In this document: positions 31,549 to 42,684 of the stretch, piece by piece | Layout of the letters: each line of letters begins with the position of its first letter | Position numbering within the stretch: position 1 is the first letter of the stretch | Origin: Cylindrobasidium torrendii FP15055 ss-10 | Taxonomy: Eukaryota; Basidiomycota; Agaricomycetes; Agaricales; Physalacriaceae | Assembly (NCBI GenBank): GCA_000934385.1 | Contig: KN880604.1 | Span: forward strand, 1 to 51,122 | Reading direction: 5' to 3' | DNA length: 51,122 nucleotides | Position numbers and translations under genes: made by a program | Notes under the pieces: model-generated | What the model was told of the DNA's origin: nothing | The model's input: the letters and a program-made list of their open reading frames with translations, nothing else | The model's database searches: none

Positions 31549-32490
31549 ATGTCGCCCCTCTCAAACCTCGGCCGCGTCCAGCTTATCACGGCAGACATGG
31601 AGTCCATATATATCAACGAATTCGTACTGGAGCGCTGCGCTTCCGGAGTCAAGTTCCTCGCCCATCTCGATGCCACTGCGCCACTCAGAATCGACCAGGA
31701 CAGGCGGAGGCGACGCCGGAGCACCAACATAGCCGACACTTCCTCCGTCATCGCTCCCATTGTACGTCTAATGAGAATCGATATCAACGCCACCACCTTG
31801 AAGATGAATATGCCCCCGTTCAATTTTGCGACCCAAGACAAACCGTTGCGCCTGCTGACTTGCATTACGTCGGACGTTTTGCGCGCGCTGGACGCGTACG
31901 GGATGTCCGAGTTGTTGGACAAGTTACGCTCTGTGCTCGAACAGTCGGATGCCGTGTCGTCCGATCCTCTTGCTGTCTTGGGTATCGGGCTCCATACACA
32001 CTCCAGTAAGCTCGTACAGCTCGGCATCCAGCATATCTTCGCACAGGACTTGCAACTCCTCTTTGACCAAGGGCGCAAGTATCTATCGGATGTGACGATC
32101 AATAGCATTGGCGTGGATTGGTTAACATGCAGAAAGGATCTCGCAGATGGGTTGGTGTTGACAGCAGTGCAGAAGCCCCGCACCTGGGACTTTCAGTGTA
32201 GGCTGGATTGTAAGGAGGTTATGGTGCCAGTTCACAGCAAATGGAAGATGGATACTGTCTGGATACATACATGGATGCTGGACGTCCTGGACGAGGCACG
32301 CCGTCTTTTGGCTGGCCAGGCGCCCCGCCAATTTGCCTTTACGCTGCAGGATTTCGCTCTGGCCAGTTTGAGGAGCTGCGGGATGTCTGATAAATGCATA
32401 ATGTACGACCTAAAGGAGTTTGTGGATTACTGTGAAGAGGTTGTGCTAGAGTGCGAACAGAGAACAGCCCAAAAGCTTGTAGCTTGGTAA
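31549..32490 (+). CDS. intronless BTB/POZ-like protein, 313 aa (tentative)
   Basis: A single open frame from the ATG at 31549 to TAA at 32488-32490; no splice junction is needed. The N-terminus (VLERCASGVKFLAHLDATAP) leads into a basic patch (DQDRRRRRRS). A pattern SDVLRALDAYGMSELLDKLR, then DPLAVLGIGLHTHSSKLVQL, is like the helical half of BTB domains in large Agaricomycete families, where it follows a strand-rich half. A SDV motif in the usual BTB entry position was not found, so the call is tentative. It is otherwise a lineage-specific protein of unknown role. Confidence 0.55.
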   Translation: MSPLSNLGRVQLITADMESIYINEFVLERCASGVKFLAHLDATAPLRIDQDRRRRRRSTNIADTSSVIAPIVRLMRIDINATTLKMNMPPFNFATQDKPLRLLTCITSDVLRALDAYGMSELLDKLRSVLEQSDAVSSDPLAVLGIGLHTHSSKLVQLGIQHIFAQDLQLLFDQGRKYLSDVTINSIGVDWLTCRKDLADGLVLTAVQKPRTWDFQCRLDCKEVMVPVHSKWKMDTVWIHTWMLDVLDEARRLLAGQAPRQFAFTLQDFALASLRSCGMSDKCIMYDLKEFVDYCEEVVLECEQRTAQKLVAW

Positions 32491-32830
32491 TCATCCGGTC
32501 GGATAGTTGCTTGGTATACACTTACGAAATGCGATGAACTTATGTGACGAAAAATTGAGATGACCGTTGTTACTGCCGAGGCCTGGGAAAAACGACGCGA
32601 TCGAGCCGACGCGTCTGATGGATGATGATCTTGAATCGGACTTCGATGCAATGCCAAGGACACTGGGGTTGGGGAAAGCAAGCGAGATGACCATCACATT
32701 GAGCAAGGGAATATATACGTGTAATGGGGGAAGGTGTTCCGAGTAACTGCGTGATGGAAGCCATCGGTTAACGGATAGCTGAACCGTAGCGGGACACTCA
32801 CAAAGTACAGATATTGTAGCGCATGATACA
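32491..32830. other. 3' region of the TMEM14 gene
   Basis: These 340 nt lie between the convergent stops of the BTB-like gene and the TMEM14 gene. Long minus-strand frames here are read-through shadows and were not accepted. Confidence 0.4.
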
Positions 32831-33301
32831 CTACAGTGGCGAGTTCTTGAGGTTGTAGACGACGCTGCCATAGTATGCGCCTGCGATAGATGAAGTAATG
32901 GCCAGAGTGGCTGGGACCGGCCCCTTCGCGGCACGCGGCAACGAGGACAGCAGGAGTAGGGCAGAAGCACCTGCGCAGTGGGGTTAGTAAGGCGTCTTTG
33001 CGCCTTGGGGGACACGCACCAAGCGCTCCCTCAAGGCCATTCGGGCCATGCTTCCTGATGCTGTCTCCGCTCCACAGATACAGTGCGCCCACGCTGTGTC
33101 GAACGATGAGCAAGACGAGAGTCGATGATGCAAAACCAGCATACCCAACGCCTGCAACCACGGAGGGTATCGACCGCGTCCGTGCGAATCCGGCGACACC
33201 GCCAGCCGCGCAGAGTGCGCCCATCACCAATGCGGGGTATGCTGACTGCAGGAAGATTATGAGCAACGACGACGACCAGAACGGCGGTGGTCACGCACCA
33301 T
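32831..33301 (-). CDS. TMEM14 family membrane protein, 105 aa
   Basis: Four exons (33299-33301, 33145-33245, 33020-33093, 32831-32970) joined by introns of 53, 51 and 49 nt give 106 codons. The first coding exon is only the ATG. The protein is small and strongly hydrophobic, with YPALVMGALCAAGGVAGFAR, SIPSVVAGVGVGALYLWSGD, KHGPNGLEGALGASALLLLS and a last helix near AITSSIAGAYYGSVVYNLK. These match the Tmem_14 (UPF0136) family of four-helix membrane proteins found in mitochondria and other membranes. In animals members take part in haem precursor transport; the fungal role is not known. Length is normal for the family. Confidence 0.9.
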
Positions 33302-34204
33302 GATAGAGTGAGAATGAGGTGCTGGAGATGGTGGTCGTGTGAGAAGAGATGCAAAGGTCAGCAGGCATTTGAACACCGTTGTTTGCCGGGGTGGGGAAGG
33401 CAGTTACCCCGCACCACGGGGAAGTCATGATAAACACGGATTATTGCAGATCCCGAATTCCCGAATCCCAACTTGTTTGCCCTGTTCTTGCCCGAGCCTA
33501 CCCGTCACGGCACCCCGACGTGCATGCCTTCCCCGACTTTGGACGCGTTAACGAACGCGTCGCGATCGTAGGGATACAGATAATCCGCTGCGCCACGCAA
33601 CAGCGTCGCGGTCACGCGATTTGCACATTCCATCAGCTATACCGATCAACGCTGCTCATCATCCAGCTTGATAGTCAAGAGACACACGGTATACTTCACT
33701 TGTGCTTGTGCTATCTTGTCACCGAGTTTGAGTTGTTTTTGACTCAATAGTAGTACGCAACGCACACGGGATGAGTCCTTATAACATAACTTAAGATATT
33801 CAAGCAACCACAGCGCCAAAAATCCCGTGGTACACGTGACATATACCGTAACGGTTATTATGGAGGTGAATTTCCTGTTTCATAGCCTGAGAAAGCGTCG
33901 GCTCCCTACCGAGGCTTCAATGGCAGTTCCTGCCCCACCACGAGCGCAAAGCAATACGAGGGTCAGTAGTTGCCAATAAGTGCCTCAGAGTCGCCTGCTC
34001 ATGAGGCTGAGTGCATATGGGCAGCCAGGGACCCGTCGGCTTCAGTGGACCAGATTTTGTCGCAACTACCTCGCCTTGCGTCGAGGTCCTCATGATAACG
34101 GAGTGGAAATGTATATAAGGACCTTCAGCAGCCTAATCCCATCGTAGCAGACGCTCACAGCTCGAGTCCTTGCTTTTAACCTGCATACAGACAATCGAAG
34201 AACT
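33302..34204. other. long intergenic region with a TATA box
   Basis: About 900 nt without an accepted gene. A plus-strand frame at 33379-33750 lacks an ATG start and splice support. The CACGTG palindrome near 33834 and the TATA box at 34112-34120 suggest a regulated promoter for the secreted-protein gene. Confidence 0.45.
34112..34120 (+). promoter_or_regulatory. TATA box of the secreted-protein gene
   Basis: TATATAAGG lies about 85 nt upstream of the ATG at 34205, typical spacing for a strongly regulated fungal gene. Confidence 0.6.
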
Positions 34205-34783
34205 ATGCGCACCATCTTCAAGCTCCTCGTTGGTGCTTCCGTTGCTCAGGCCGCTACCACAATTACGATCAGTGCGAACCAAATTTCTGTCTTTACCAGC
34301 AAATTCTGACATACGGCAGCCTCGTACTACCAAGAGACATGCTTGTCCACCGTCGCAACAGTGACCCCCACCCAGAGCATCCCTGGCGTGACGACGACAG
34401 CAACACTGCCGGCTTCGACAAAGACTACCATCTGGCAATGCTTCAATCAAGGTTGTGGTGCCACCGAGTTCCCTCAAGTCACACCCGTTGCCACTGACCT
34501 CGAGGCGCGCGCCGAGACGTCCATCGAAACATACACTGTTGTCATCAACACTGGCGTATGTCCTCTTTTTCCGTTTTTCGATTGAGGCTCTGACAATGAA
34601 CCAAAGACTTGCGTGTCGTACGTCCCGTACACCACGAAGACAACGACGTCGGTGACGGTTCCAACGCTCACGGCCACGGCCACTTCCTACCTCACCACGG
34701 TCACCGCAACAGCGATTGGAGAGCTTTGTGCGCCCGGCCCACAGTGGTGCCCAGGAAGCCCGTACCCTGTCACCGCCATCTGA
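34205..34783 (+). CDS. small secreted Thr-rich protein, 159 aa
   Basis: Three exons (34205-34271, 34320-34555, 34607-34783) with introns of 48 and 51 nt give 160 codons. The N-terminus MRTI-FKLLVGASVAQA is a signal peptide with a likely cleavage after Ala16. The mature protein is rich in Thr, Val and Ser with about six Cys, and contains repeats of the TTTSVTVPTLTATATSYLTT kind seen in O-glycosylated fungal surface proteins. No GPI site was evident. It fits the small-secreted-protein class, which includes wall proteins and effector candidates; nothing shows which. Its own TATA box and an isolated position suggest regulated expression. Confidence 0.8.
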
Positions 34784-35162
34784 AGGGTTTTGAGAGTAGG
34801 GGAAGCGGGTTCAACAGTGTACAGTTAAAACATGTACTGCACTTTTCGGTCGAGTGCCGTTCTACCGTCTGCACATGCATCCTTGTTGTATCTAAAGCTT
34901 GTTACATGAAGGAGACACCGACGGCCGGGCAGACTGTACCCATGATTGCCAACAAGAGCGCGCGGTACCATCTGAGTACCCTTGAATACAGGTTTGCACC
35001 CTAGCCGCGCTTGCGTTGCTGGCATTGGAAGAATTCGGCGGTCATCGATTAGACTCTCATTGACGAATTTTGTAAGGCCTTGGCGCTCTCCTCGCGGACA
35101 AGGAACCCGGCAGCGAGAGAAGCATCAACTCTGAGCACACATAGAGAATCACTCAATGGCCA
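34784..35162. other. convergent 3' region
   Basis: These 379 nt lie between the stop of the secreted-protein gene and the stop of NDUFAF7. No gene was recognised. Confidence 0.45.
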
Positions 35163-36750
35163 TTAAAACAAGAACTTGACATTCTTATAGAAATCCAGCA
35201 TCGGATTCTCTCCATTCCTCAACCGCGTCTCGCCCAAGTCCGCATACGTCTGCAAAAACTCCGCATGCGTATACACACTGCTCTTTTTTTCTCCCACAGG
35301 CAACCCACTGGCACTCACTACACCATCTATCGGGAACCGCCTGTTGGTCTTCGCCCGATGCGTTGAGAAATAATCTTGACCAGCACCGATGTCCGACGAG
35401 TTTGTGGTAAGCGGCGTCAGGCGAAGTGGGAAAATATCGTCCGAGCGACAAGGTGGCTGGTCGAGTGTCTGCTCGTACATATCCCGCAGTTGCTCAAAAT
35501 CCGTGGGGAAGAAAATGTCGAACGCGCCTGGCCGGACGAGCAGTGTCTCGGTCGGGATGGTCGTTTTCTGGAAGCGGGTCTGAACGACGGGGGCATTCTT
35601 CCCTGGGATGGCATCTGGCAGGGAGCTGAAATCCGAGAGGAGAAGCCGGTGCCGCGGGAAATGTGTGCGCAAGGTGCGAAGCAAACTCAGCATGCGTGTG
35701 GGGATGAATTCCGGTTGGGACATATTGGCAGCAAAGGGCAGCATGCTATAAAGCTTGCGTATTGGCGAATAAGTGAAGGCTTTGGAGAAGGGAAGCTCGT
35801 GTTGGAGACGGGCGCGAAGATGGAGGTACATGCGAATGAGTGGGTCATGTATTGGCGTGTAGACCATGTCCAAGTCTCCTTCGTTGTCGACGACGACCAC
35901 ACCCTGGTAAGGCTGGAGGGTGCGCAAATCGTAGCGGATGACATCGTGGGCAAAGTTGTCGATGACTTCCATGGCAATGAAGAAGCACGGGGCAGGTTCG
36001 CGTCTGTCCCAACGGAAAACGCTCTTGTTCACAATTTCAACGCAATCGTGCTCCGCTAGGTTCCTGCGCTGAGTGTTCGAAAGGTTTTCACTGATTTCGA
36101 TGATGGTATAGCGCGTGCGCTCGTACACCTCCGGGTATTCGTCGCGGAGCAGGTCTAGAACATTGCGCGCAAGCGTGCCGTTCCCCGCGCCAATCTCGTA
36201 GATGACAAAGTCGTCGTAGGGAAAGTATTTCAGCAGGTACTCGGCTACGATACATTGGGCTATTGCGTGTCCATAATAGGGCTAACGGAGGGTAAGGCAA
36301 TGAATTGACGCCCATTCAATCACACACCTTGAATAACTCAGTTGGAGTGTGCCATAACTGGGTGTTGGCATCATACGGCGCGTAGCGAGCAGCGACTATC
36401 TCCTGAAACTCAACAGAGTTTCGAATCTTGTCGAATTCAAATGGAGGCATGTTCTCGTTGAAGATGGTAGCCTCTTTGGAGAAATAGCCGTAGTTTGGGT
36501 TGTATAATGAATCCTCGATAAAATCACGGGTGAGCATTTTGACGCCGCGAGGGTAATTCTTCTGCGTCTCGAGTTCATTGGCGGTGGTGAAGGGGAACTT
36601 GGATGTATCCTTCTCGTCTGGGTCGAAGAGCGGGCTTCTGTTGTAGTTCCATTTGTCGGTTGGTCGTGTGGAGATGGGCCTGGCACGGATAAGGAGCGGG
36701 CTACGTGTTCTCACTGAACATCTGAGCAGCGTCGGTGACAAGAGGCGCAT
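35163..36750 (-). CDS. NDUFAF7: complex I assembly methyltransferase, NDUFAF7/MidA family, 513 aa
   Basis: Two exons (36328-36750, 35163-36281) join across a 46-nt phase-0 intron. The frame continues upstream of 36750 but that ATG is the first one. The N-terminus MRLLSPTLLRCSVRTRSPLL is Arg-rich and lacks acidic residues, as in a mitochondrial presequence. The family start LTRDFIEDSLYNPNYGYFSK is followed by WHTPTELFKPYYGHAIAQCI and the S-adenosylmethionine loop YEIGAGNGTLARNVL, then MEVIDNFAHD. NDUFAF7 symmetrically dimethylates an arginine of a matrix-arm subunit of complex I. The C-terminal part is longer than in bacteria, as in other fungi. Its neighbour NDUFB7, 5 kb away, is also a complex I gene, but no direct link is implied. 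Confidence 0.88.
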
Positions 36751-36907
36751 GGGCGGCGGCGGCGACGCGCCTCGGTGAAAGTCCTTGGTCAAGCCGCGGT
36801 CGGGTGTTGCCGATGGACGGAACGGTCTGATCGACTGCTCGGCACCATTACATTCCTTTAAGTTTCCCTCTTCGATGACCTCGACGACGCGAAGTGTACA
36901 AACATGG
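36751..36907. promoter_or_regulatory. divergent promoter, NDUFAF7-MMS19
   Basis: The two ATGs are 157 bp apart on opposite strands, so this short stretch must serve both genes. No TATA box was seen. Confidence 0.6.
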
Positions 36908-39900
36908 ATGGCGACCGAAAACGAGGCAGAGCTTGAATCTCTCGTTTCCGGTGCGTAAAATGGAGCAAATCGCGCTGCAGGAATCTGAGATCTACAGAGG
37001 TCACCGAAGGAAAGACCACCCTTGTTAACATCGTCAAGGCTCTCGGAGAGTATTTAACTTCTGAAGAGGACAAAATTCGCACGAAGGGTGTGTATTGGTA
37101 TACCTGAAAGGCATTTCTAATCATCTTAGGTGTCGAGTTGCTATCATCAGTCATCGCAAGATGTCCAGCAGACAAATTGACTCGTCAAGCTGGTGTGCTC
37201 GAATTCCTGTGCGCTAAATGAATAATTTAAAACTCTCCAGTGCGCGTCTTGCTCGCATTTCTGTGTCAAAAACTAGAAGACACCGAGACCATCATCCCTG
37301 CGCTCAAGGGTCTGCTATCGCTGGCAAGAACTTCCAATTGTCTACCTGAGGACGCCCCAGCCATAGCCAAAGCGTTCGTTACTCGAAACGTGCTATCAAA
37401 CGTTGCTCACCTCGTTCGATTAGTCTTTTTACTCATGCCAAGATGAACGTACTCGTCCAGACTGTCCGGCATACCGTCTTCTCTATTCTCGACGCCCTTG
37501 TGGACAGGCATAGACAAAGTAAAGTCTCTCAAGGCTTGAACATAATACATAATTGCTAACTTTTGTCAGCGCTTAAGGAGCTTAACAACGAATTCCTGTC
37601 TGGCTATCTTCGTATGGCAGAAGGCGAAAAGGACCCAAGGAACTTGCTTGTGGCATTTGCCATTGACCGTGTCCTTATCATTGAATTCGACATCAAGGAT
37701 TACATTGAGGTACATTCTCAAGCATTCTTTGTAACTTGATATAACTTCGCATAGGCTTTCTTCAATGTGACCTTCTGTTACTTCCCCATTACATTCCGCC
37801 CTCCGCCAAATGACCCATACGGTATTACCACCGACGACCTCAAAGCTGCACTTCGGTATGTCCATCCATGCCTTGTTGTTTTGTCGACTCTCATGGGCTA
37901 GGTTCCAGCGGCTGCCTCACAGCTACGCCTGAATTTGGACGCATGGCCATCCCACTATTCCTAGAGAAACTCACCGCCGGATCCCCTGCCACAAAGCGCG
38001 ATACATTGTCCACCATGTCTGCATGTTTCCCCGTGTATGGGTCCGGCCTAGCACGCTCCTCCGCTCGCGAACTTTGGAACCACTTGAAGCTTGAGGTAAA
38101 CACGAACGACCTCTGTGATTGTCCTGTGTTGACATGCTGTAGATTTTCCAACCTACGGATAACATCACAGCGGATATGGCTTTGTCATGCACGCAGGAGC
38201 TGGTTAAAACCATCTATGCACCGGGCCAGGAGGATCAGAAAGAGGATGATGAGATCGAGGGTCTCGCACAAGATGTCTGCCAGGAGTGCACAAAGATTTT
38301 GCGTGAACCTGAGAAGAGCCAGGCGCGGCCCGCTATCAAGGTTCTGTGTGCTTTCATGTCCACTACTCGTGCGTTAAAGACATTCCCAAAATGATTCTGT
38401 GCTAACAATACGTAGCATCCGTCGCACGGTACACCATCTCGAAGGTTGTTCCCTACCTCATGCAACTATTCCGCGCTATCGAAGAAACTGGCGCGCGTGT
38501 GTCGACACTACTGCTGCTTTCGGATGTCATTGCTGCCGCTCGCGACGCTACCGACAAGGACTCGACGCCAGCCCTGCTTCCCTTCAAGGATGAGGTATTC
38601 GGGGTAGCCACAACTGGACTGACATCCGCGTCAATGCGAGCACCGGGAATCGCGTGTATGCTCGGTCTCGTCAGCACACAAGGTTTGCTCACCGATGAGG
38701 AGCTCGGATTCGTTGTGCACAAGGCAACGGAAGTCCTATCGGAAGCAGCTCAGTCAGATGAAGATGAAGCAGATATTCTCAAGCTGCTAACAACGATTAC
38801 TGGGCTGACACCGCACCACGTCGTCGAGCAAACGTTACCCACACTATTCAGCGCTCTCCCGGAGAATCCACCAGCGAGCACTGACTTGGTGGCCCATGCA
38901 AAGTACCGGAGGACATTGGAAGCATTGAAGACGCTATGCCAGAAGGCGGAGCTCTTTGAGGTGTTCATGGTCCGCTTGACCACGCGCGTTGAACTCCTTT
39001 GTGTTCCGGCCAGCGCAGACCCTGATGCCGATCCTGAAGCGCGCGCGGCATACGCGTATGCTATTCTCAAGACCATTTCCAGGACCCTTGCGGTAAAGGT
39101 GGAGGAGAAACATGTGGACGTGAGCAAGTATATCGAGCGTCACGTCCCAAGAGTCTTCAATCTCTTCGTGTATGCCTCTGTGACCCTACCAGGAGGACTG
39201 CATTCTAGGCTAATTAGCGCGGCGGCAGAAACAGTGGATTTGGTATGCCAGACGCTTAGCACGGAGAGGTTCCAGAGCTTTTTGGAGGGAACATTTAGGG
39301 TGTTTGTGGATGGAGATGTCAGTGGTGATATTGCGCAAGGTCAATTCAAGATCCCTGCTGGGTGGAAGGGTCCATTCGCGGATGGCGCGAGTGATGCCCA
39401 GAAGAGTTTGATAGTGCTGTTTGCTGGCTCCGTTGTTTCCGCGTATAAAGAGGTATGTTCGTTTGGCCTGCACACAGAAAATTGCTGATGGAAGCGTATC
39501 AGAACACAATCCCAGTTACTTCCCTCTCGGCTTTCTTGGACCAACTGCTCCAGTGGAGTCTGCAGGACACAACGAGCCATGTACAGCAAATAGCAGCATG
39601 GAAAATTGTCTCGAGCCTTGTCAACAAGCATACACCTGAGGTGCTTGAATTCCTCAACGACAAAGTCGCTGTATTCTGGCCAACGCGATTCGAGGATGTG
39701 GGGCTCGACGCAGACAACCACAGGCGAACCATTGGTTGCTGGGTATACGTGCGTTGACCCGTCTCATTCAAGAACCTTTCTTGACGCGTTATATAGCTGG
39801 CGCGCGCCTTGTTGGTGCAGAACCACTCACTCACTGCGCCATTCGTGGACCGTCTGTTCGAGGTGTTCCCTCGCGCAGACATTGGTTGGGACGCAGCAAA

Positions 39901-40613
39901 GGCTCTTGGCCGTCTCGTCGACCCCCACGCCGAGGATGGCGCAGTCCTTGTCAAGAAACATCGGGCAGTCACACGCATTCTACACGTCCAGAAGTTTGTC
40001 AGTACAGTCCTTCCGCGCATCATCGATGGGGCCACTGCGAAGGAGGGAGGAGAGGCGGTGCAGTTAAGCTACCTTGTTGGGTTAACGGCCCTTATTCGTG
40101 CCATCCCCAAGGCGTTGTATGCATCGTATATGCCAACGCTGATCCCATTACTCTTGAGGGGCGTGGACCTTCCGGACGACGAGATTCGTGCGAATGTGAT
40201 TGATACATTCTTAGCGGCGGCAGACGGGGACACGCCTGAAAAGAGTTTGATCAGTGCGCATGCGACGTCCTTGGTGACGAAAATGTTGAAGTACAGTCGA
40301 GTCGTGGAGATGCGTAACGTGGTGCGTTTCCTCATCATGTTCTGTATGTGAGCCCAGTGCTAACAACAGCCGACAGAGGGTGCGGGTGGCTGCGCTGAAA
40401 TATCTGGGTGTGATACCCGCCATTGTGCGGTACGATGTCGTGCATCCGGTGAAGGCGCGTGTAGTGAAAGAGCTTGTGGAGGCGCTGGATGACCCAAAGC
40501 GTGCTGTACGGCGCGAAGCAGTTGAGGCGCGGACGACATGGTCAGTTTGGCCGGACAAAGGCCTAATGCTGAAGAGTACTGACGCAGTTGATAGGTTCAA
40601 AGCAGCAGCCTGA
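36908..40613 (+). CDS. MMS19: MMS19, Fe-S protein targeting and DNA repair, 1038 aa
   Basis: Thirteen exons: 36908-36950, 36998-37087, 37130-37192, 37241-37373, 37424-37518, 37570-37709, 37755-37855, 37909-38095, 38143-38368, 38416-39452, 39503-39742, 39797-40321, 40377-40613. Introns are 42-55 nt and the total is 1039 codons. The first ATG (36904) gives an 11-codon frame; the next one, at 36908, fits. MMS19 is a HEAT-repeat scaffold of the cytosolic Fe-S targeting complex, delivering clusters to helicases and polymerases. The N-terminal domain shows ALGEYLTSEEDKIRTKGVEL, FLCQKLEDTETIIPALKGLL and HTVFSILDALVDRHRQ. The region FDIKDYIEAFFNVTFCYFP with PITFRPPPNDPYGI is characteristic. The extreme C-terminus is unsure: a 36-nt intron near 40543-40578 is possible but was not used. 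Confidence 0.93.
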
Positions 40614-40714
40614 TTCCAAATGACACTTCCTCTGTTGTATATTGAAGTCAATGTGTTGTATGCAAGTGTATATGTACAGCGTTAATGAGTTCTGGTATTG
40701 CGCAATGTCATCCT

Positions 40715-41799
40715 TTATGTTGGCAGCCCCTGCCAGTGGTACAGTACTTGTCCCTGCATGCCCCGTCAGAGCGTTCAGAGACTGGCCGAGGTACTTACCG
40801 TGCTGTTCTCCTTTTTGACGACCTTTCGGTTGACAAGTACGATGAGGCATTTGTTGACCCGCGCCTGGGGAAGTTCGGGGGGCTTGACGAGGGTTAGTAC
40901 TAATTGGTTTGTCAGAATTAACTTTATGTTAGAGTGCTTGAGCTTACTGGTTGCGGCTTGATTGTTTGCGTCCCAAAGACCCTCAATAGTCATTTCCATA
41001 TTTTTACGCAACCCCTGCGATATGCTCAAGAGGATTCACTGCAATAACACAATTAGAGCTTACTGGATCACTCCCACGAAATTCGAGGGGAAGAGAGTTA
41101 ATGATACGTTCCAGTTCGACCTTGACAACATGAGCAGAATTATGGCAAGACAATGGATGATGCATTACTCCTCGTTCTCTCTTCTCCTTCGCGGTAAGCT
41201 GTTTCTTCTTGCCGATCTTCTTTTTGGGGAGTACTTGAGATGAGGATTTACTGGGAGCGACGGTGGTGTTCTCGGTCATGTACGATTGCTCCGCCTCAGT
41301 GATAGCAGTACGCTCAGCAGCTGCAGCCTCGGCAGCTCGACGTCGCGCTTCTTCTGCGGCTTGCATGGCAGCGACTGCGCTTTCTTCTAGAAAGCTTATT
41401 AGGAGGAGAGAGTGGAGAGGCTGAGCGTTATGCGCACCAGCTCGTCTCTGTGCCAGAAGATAAGAGACTTCATTGGGAGCCTGTGCCATGCTCAGAAGAT
41501 GAACAATTGGGGGCGCGGAGGCAGCTCGCCTGAGGCCAGTCGGTGGTAAGCGCGTTCATGTCCATAACATGTAGCCATGCCGCAAATGCTTCATTAAAGG
41601 AATCGAGCGATTCAGCTGCTCTAGCGAGCGCCTGAGTGTTCGCGACCAATGTCTCCGAGTCCTCAATCATCTCCGCCATGACAGCATCAAGAAATCCGAG
41701 TCCATGGGGTGCATCTGGATTCCCGGACTGTGACAGACGAAAGAGAGAGTTGCGAGAAACCCGGCGGAGGGGCGTGAGTGGGGGCTGAGAGTAGGACAT
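40715..41799 (-). CDS. DAM1: DASH complex subunit DAM1, 264 aa
   Basis: Seven exons (41530-41799, 41438-41480, 41169-41386, 41064-41120, 40948-41014, 40799-40899, 40715-40753) give 265 codons. The DASH ring couples kinetochores to microtubule plus ends. The N-terminus MSYSQPPLTPLRRVSRNSLF, then NPDAPHGLGFLDAVMAEM and FNEAFAAWLHVMDMNALTTD-WPQAP, match the Dam1 core. A long Ala/Glu/Arg helix follows (MQAAEEARRRAAEAAAAER), then KKKQLTAKEKRERG with INSLPLEFRGSDPGLRKNM and a C-terminal VNKCLIVLVNRKVVKKENST. The first intron (41481-41529) has a GC donor (CAG|GCGAGC). The last acceptor may be at 40754 or 24 nt further on; both stay in frame. Confidence 0.9.
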
Positions 41800-41856
41800 C
41801 GTCGCAGAGTAACCAACAGCGCCAAACACGATCGTGCCGCCTTCCGACTTACCACC
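41800..41856. promoter_or_regulatory. 57-bp divergent promoter, DAM1-NDUFB7
   Basis: The two ATGs are separated by 57 bp on opposite strands. Both core promoters and 5' leaders must overlap here or extend into the partner gene. Confidence 0.65.
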
Positions 41857-42248
41857 ATGACTAGCTCAACAACTGCCTCTCAGACGGAGCTCAAGGCGAA
41901 CCGTGTTCCCCTGGGCTGGCGCGACCAGTGCTCAGCGTATGTGAAATCCCCGGACTGCACGTAGAAACCCTGGGCAATAATACCGATCAGGCTGCTCATT
42001 CCACTCAACGTCTGCCGGACGCAGAAGAACTTTATGCCATGGGAGTGCGAGCATGAGAAGCACACGTACGAAAAGTGCGTACCATCCTTTCGAACAGATG
42101 TTCCTTTCCTGATCGTGCTTTCCTAGGTGTCAATACGACGAGTATGCATTCCCGCTCCTTGTCATTCTCCGCGCTCACTGCTCTCAGCTACCTTCGACGC
42201 ATGAAGCTCGCATCGAAGCTCAAGGCAGAGCAGGTGGAAGACGCATAG
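41857..42248 (+). CDS. NDUFB7: NADH dehydrogenase (complex I) subunit NDUFB7, 79 aa
   Basis: Four exons (41857-41936, 41991-42074, 42127-42141, 42188-42248) with introns of 54, 52 and 46 nt give 80 codons; exon 3 is 15 nt. The product matches the B18 subunit of complex I: VPLGWRDQCSALLIPLNVCR, then FMPWECEHEKHTYEKCQYDD and YLRRMKLASKLKAEQ. The Cys pairs form a twin CX9-10C helix hairpin that is oxidised in the intermembrane space. Length is short but normal for fungi. The acceptor at 42126 and donor at 42075 were chosen to keep EKCQYDDYLRRM intact. Confidence 0.93.
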
Positions 42249-42684
42249 TACAGCTTGGAATATCTGTAGACGAATCAACACGTTGCGCCACACCTTTCCC
42301 GGTTTCCTCCCGCCCCGTTTCTGCAAGGAACTGCATATCCATCTCAACCTGCTTTTGGAGATCTGTCCGACACACCTCTACTCGCCCCGCTAACTCTTCC
42401 TGTCATGCCTTCCACAACGCGGACCTCTCATATGAGCTGCGAAGTCTGGGGAGCTTTGTCTTGAGCATACATAGTTTGACAATGAACTCACCGTCTAGTT
42501 CTGATACAGCTGCATGCTCTGCGGCGCATCCAACCGCCGCATTCTATACACACAGCACATAGATTTGTCGAAACGGCGCGAATCCATTTCCACCTAGAAC
42601 TTCGAGGATCAGTATCACTCAAATTCTCATTGCTCGATTGTGCTTTGAGTCTACATGGTAATCTTTTCACCAGCTTTCTATGCT
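42249..42684. other. intergenic, no gene seen
   Basis: No coding frame with splice or family support was found in these 436 nt between NDUFB7 and the small minus-strand gene. Confidence 0.4.

Noticed and set aside
32491..33015. Long minus-strand frame overlapping the TMEM14 gene
   Set aside because: It is a shifted reading of the TMEM14 exons and introns; the spliced TMEM14 model explains the region fully.
33379..33750. Plus-strand frame in the long intergenic region
   Set aside because: It begins without ATG, its composition is not protein-like, and no exon partners were found.
40543..40578. 36-nt intron near the end of MMS19
   Set aside because: It is shorter than nearly all other introns here and not required for the frame; left unspliced in the model but noted as possible.
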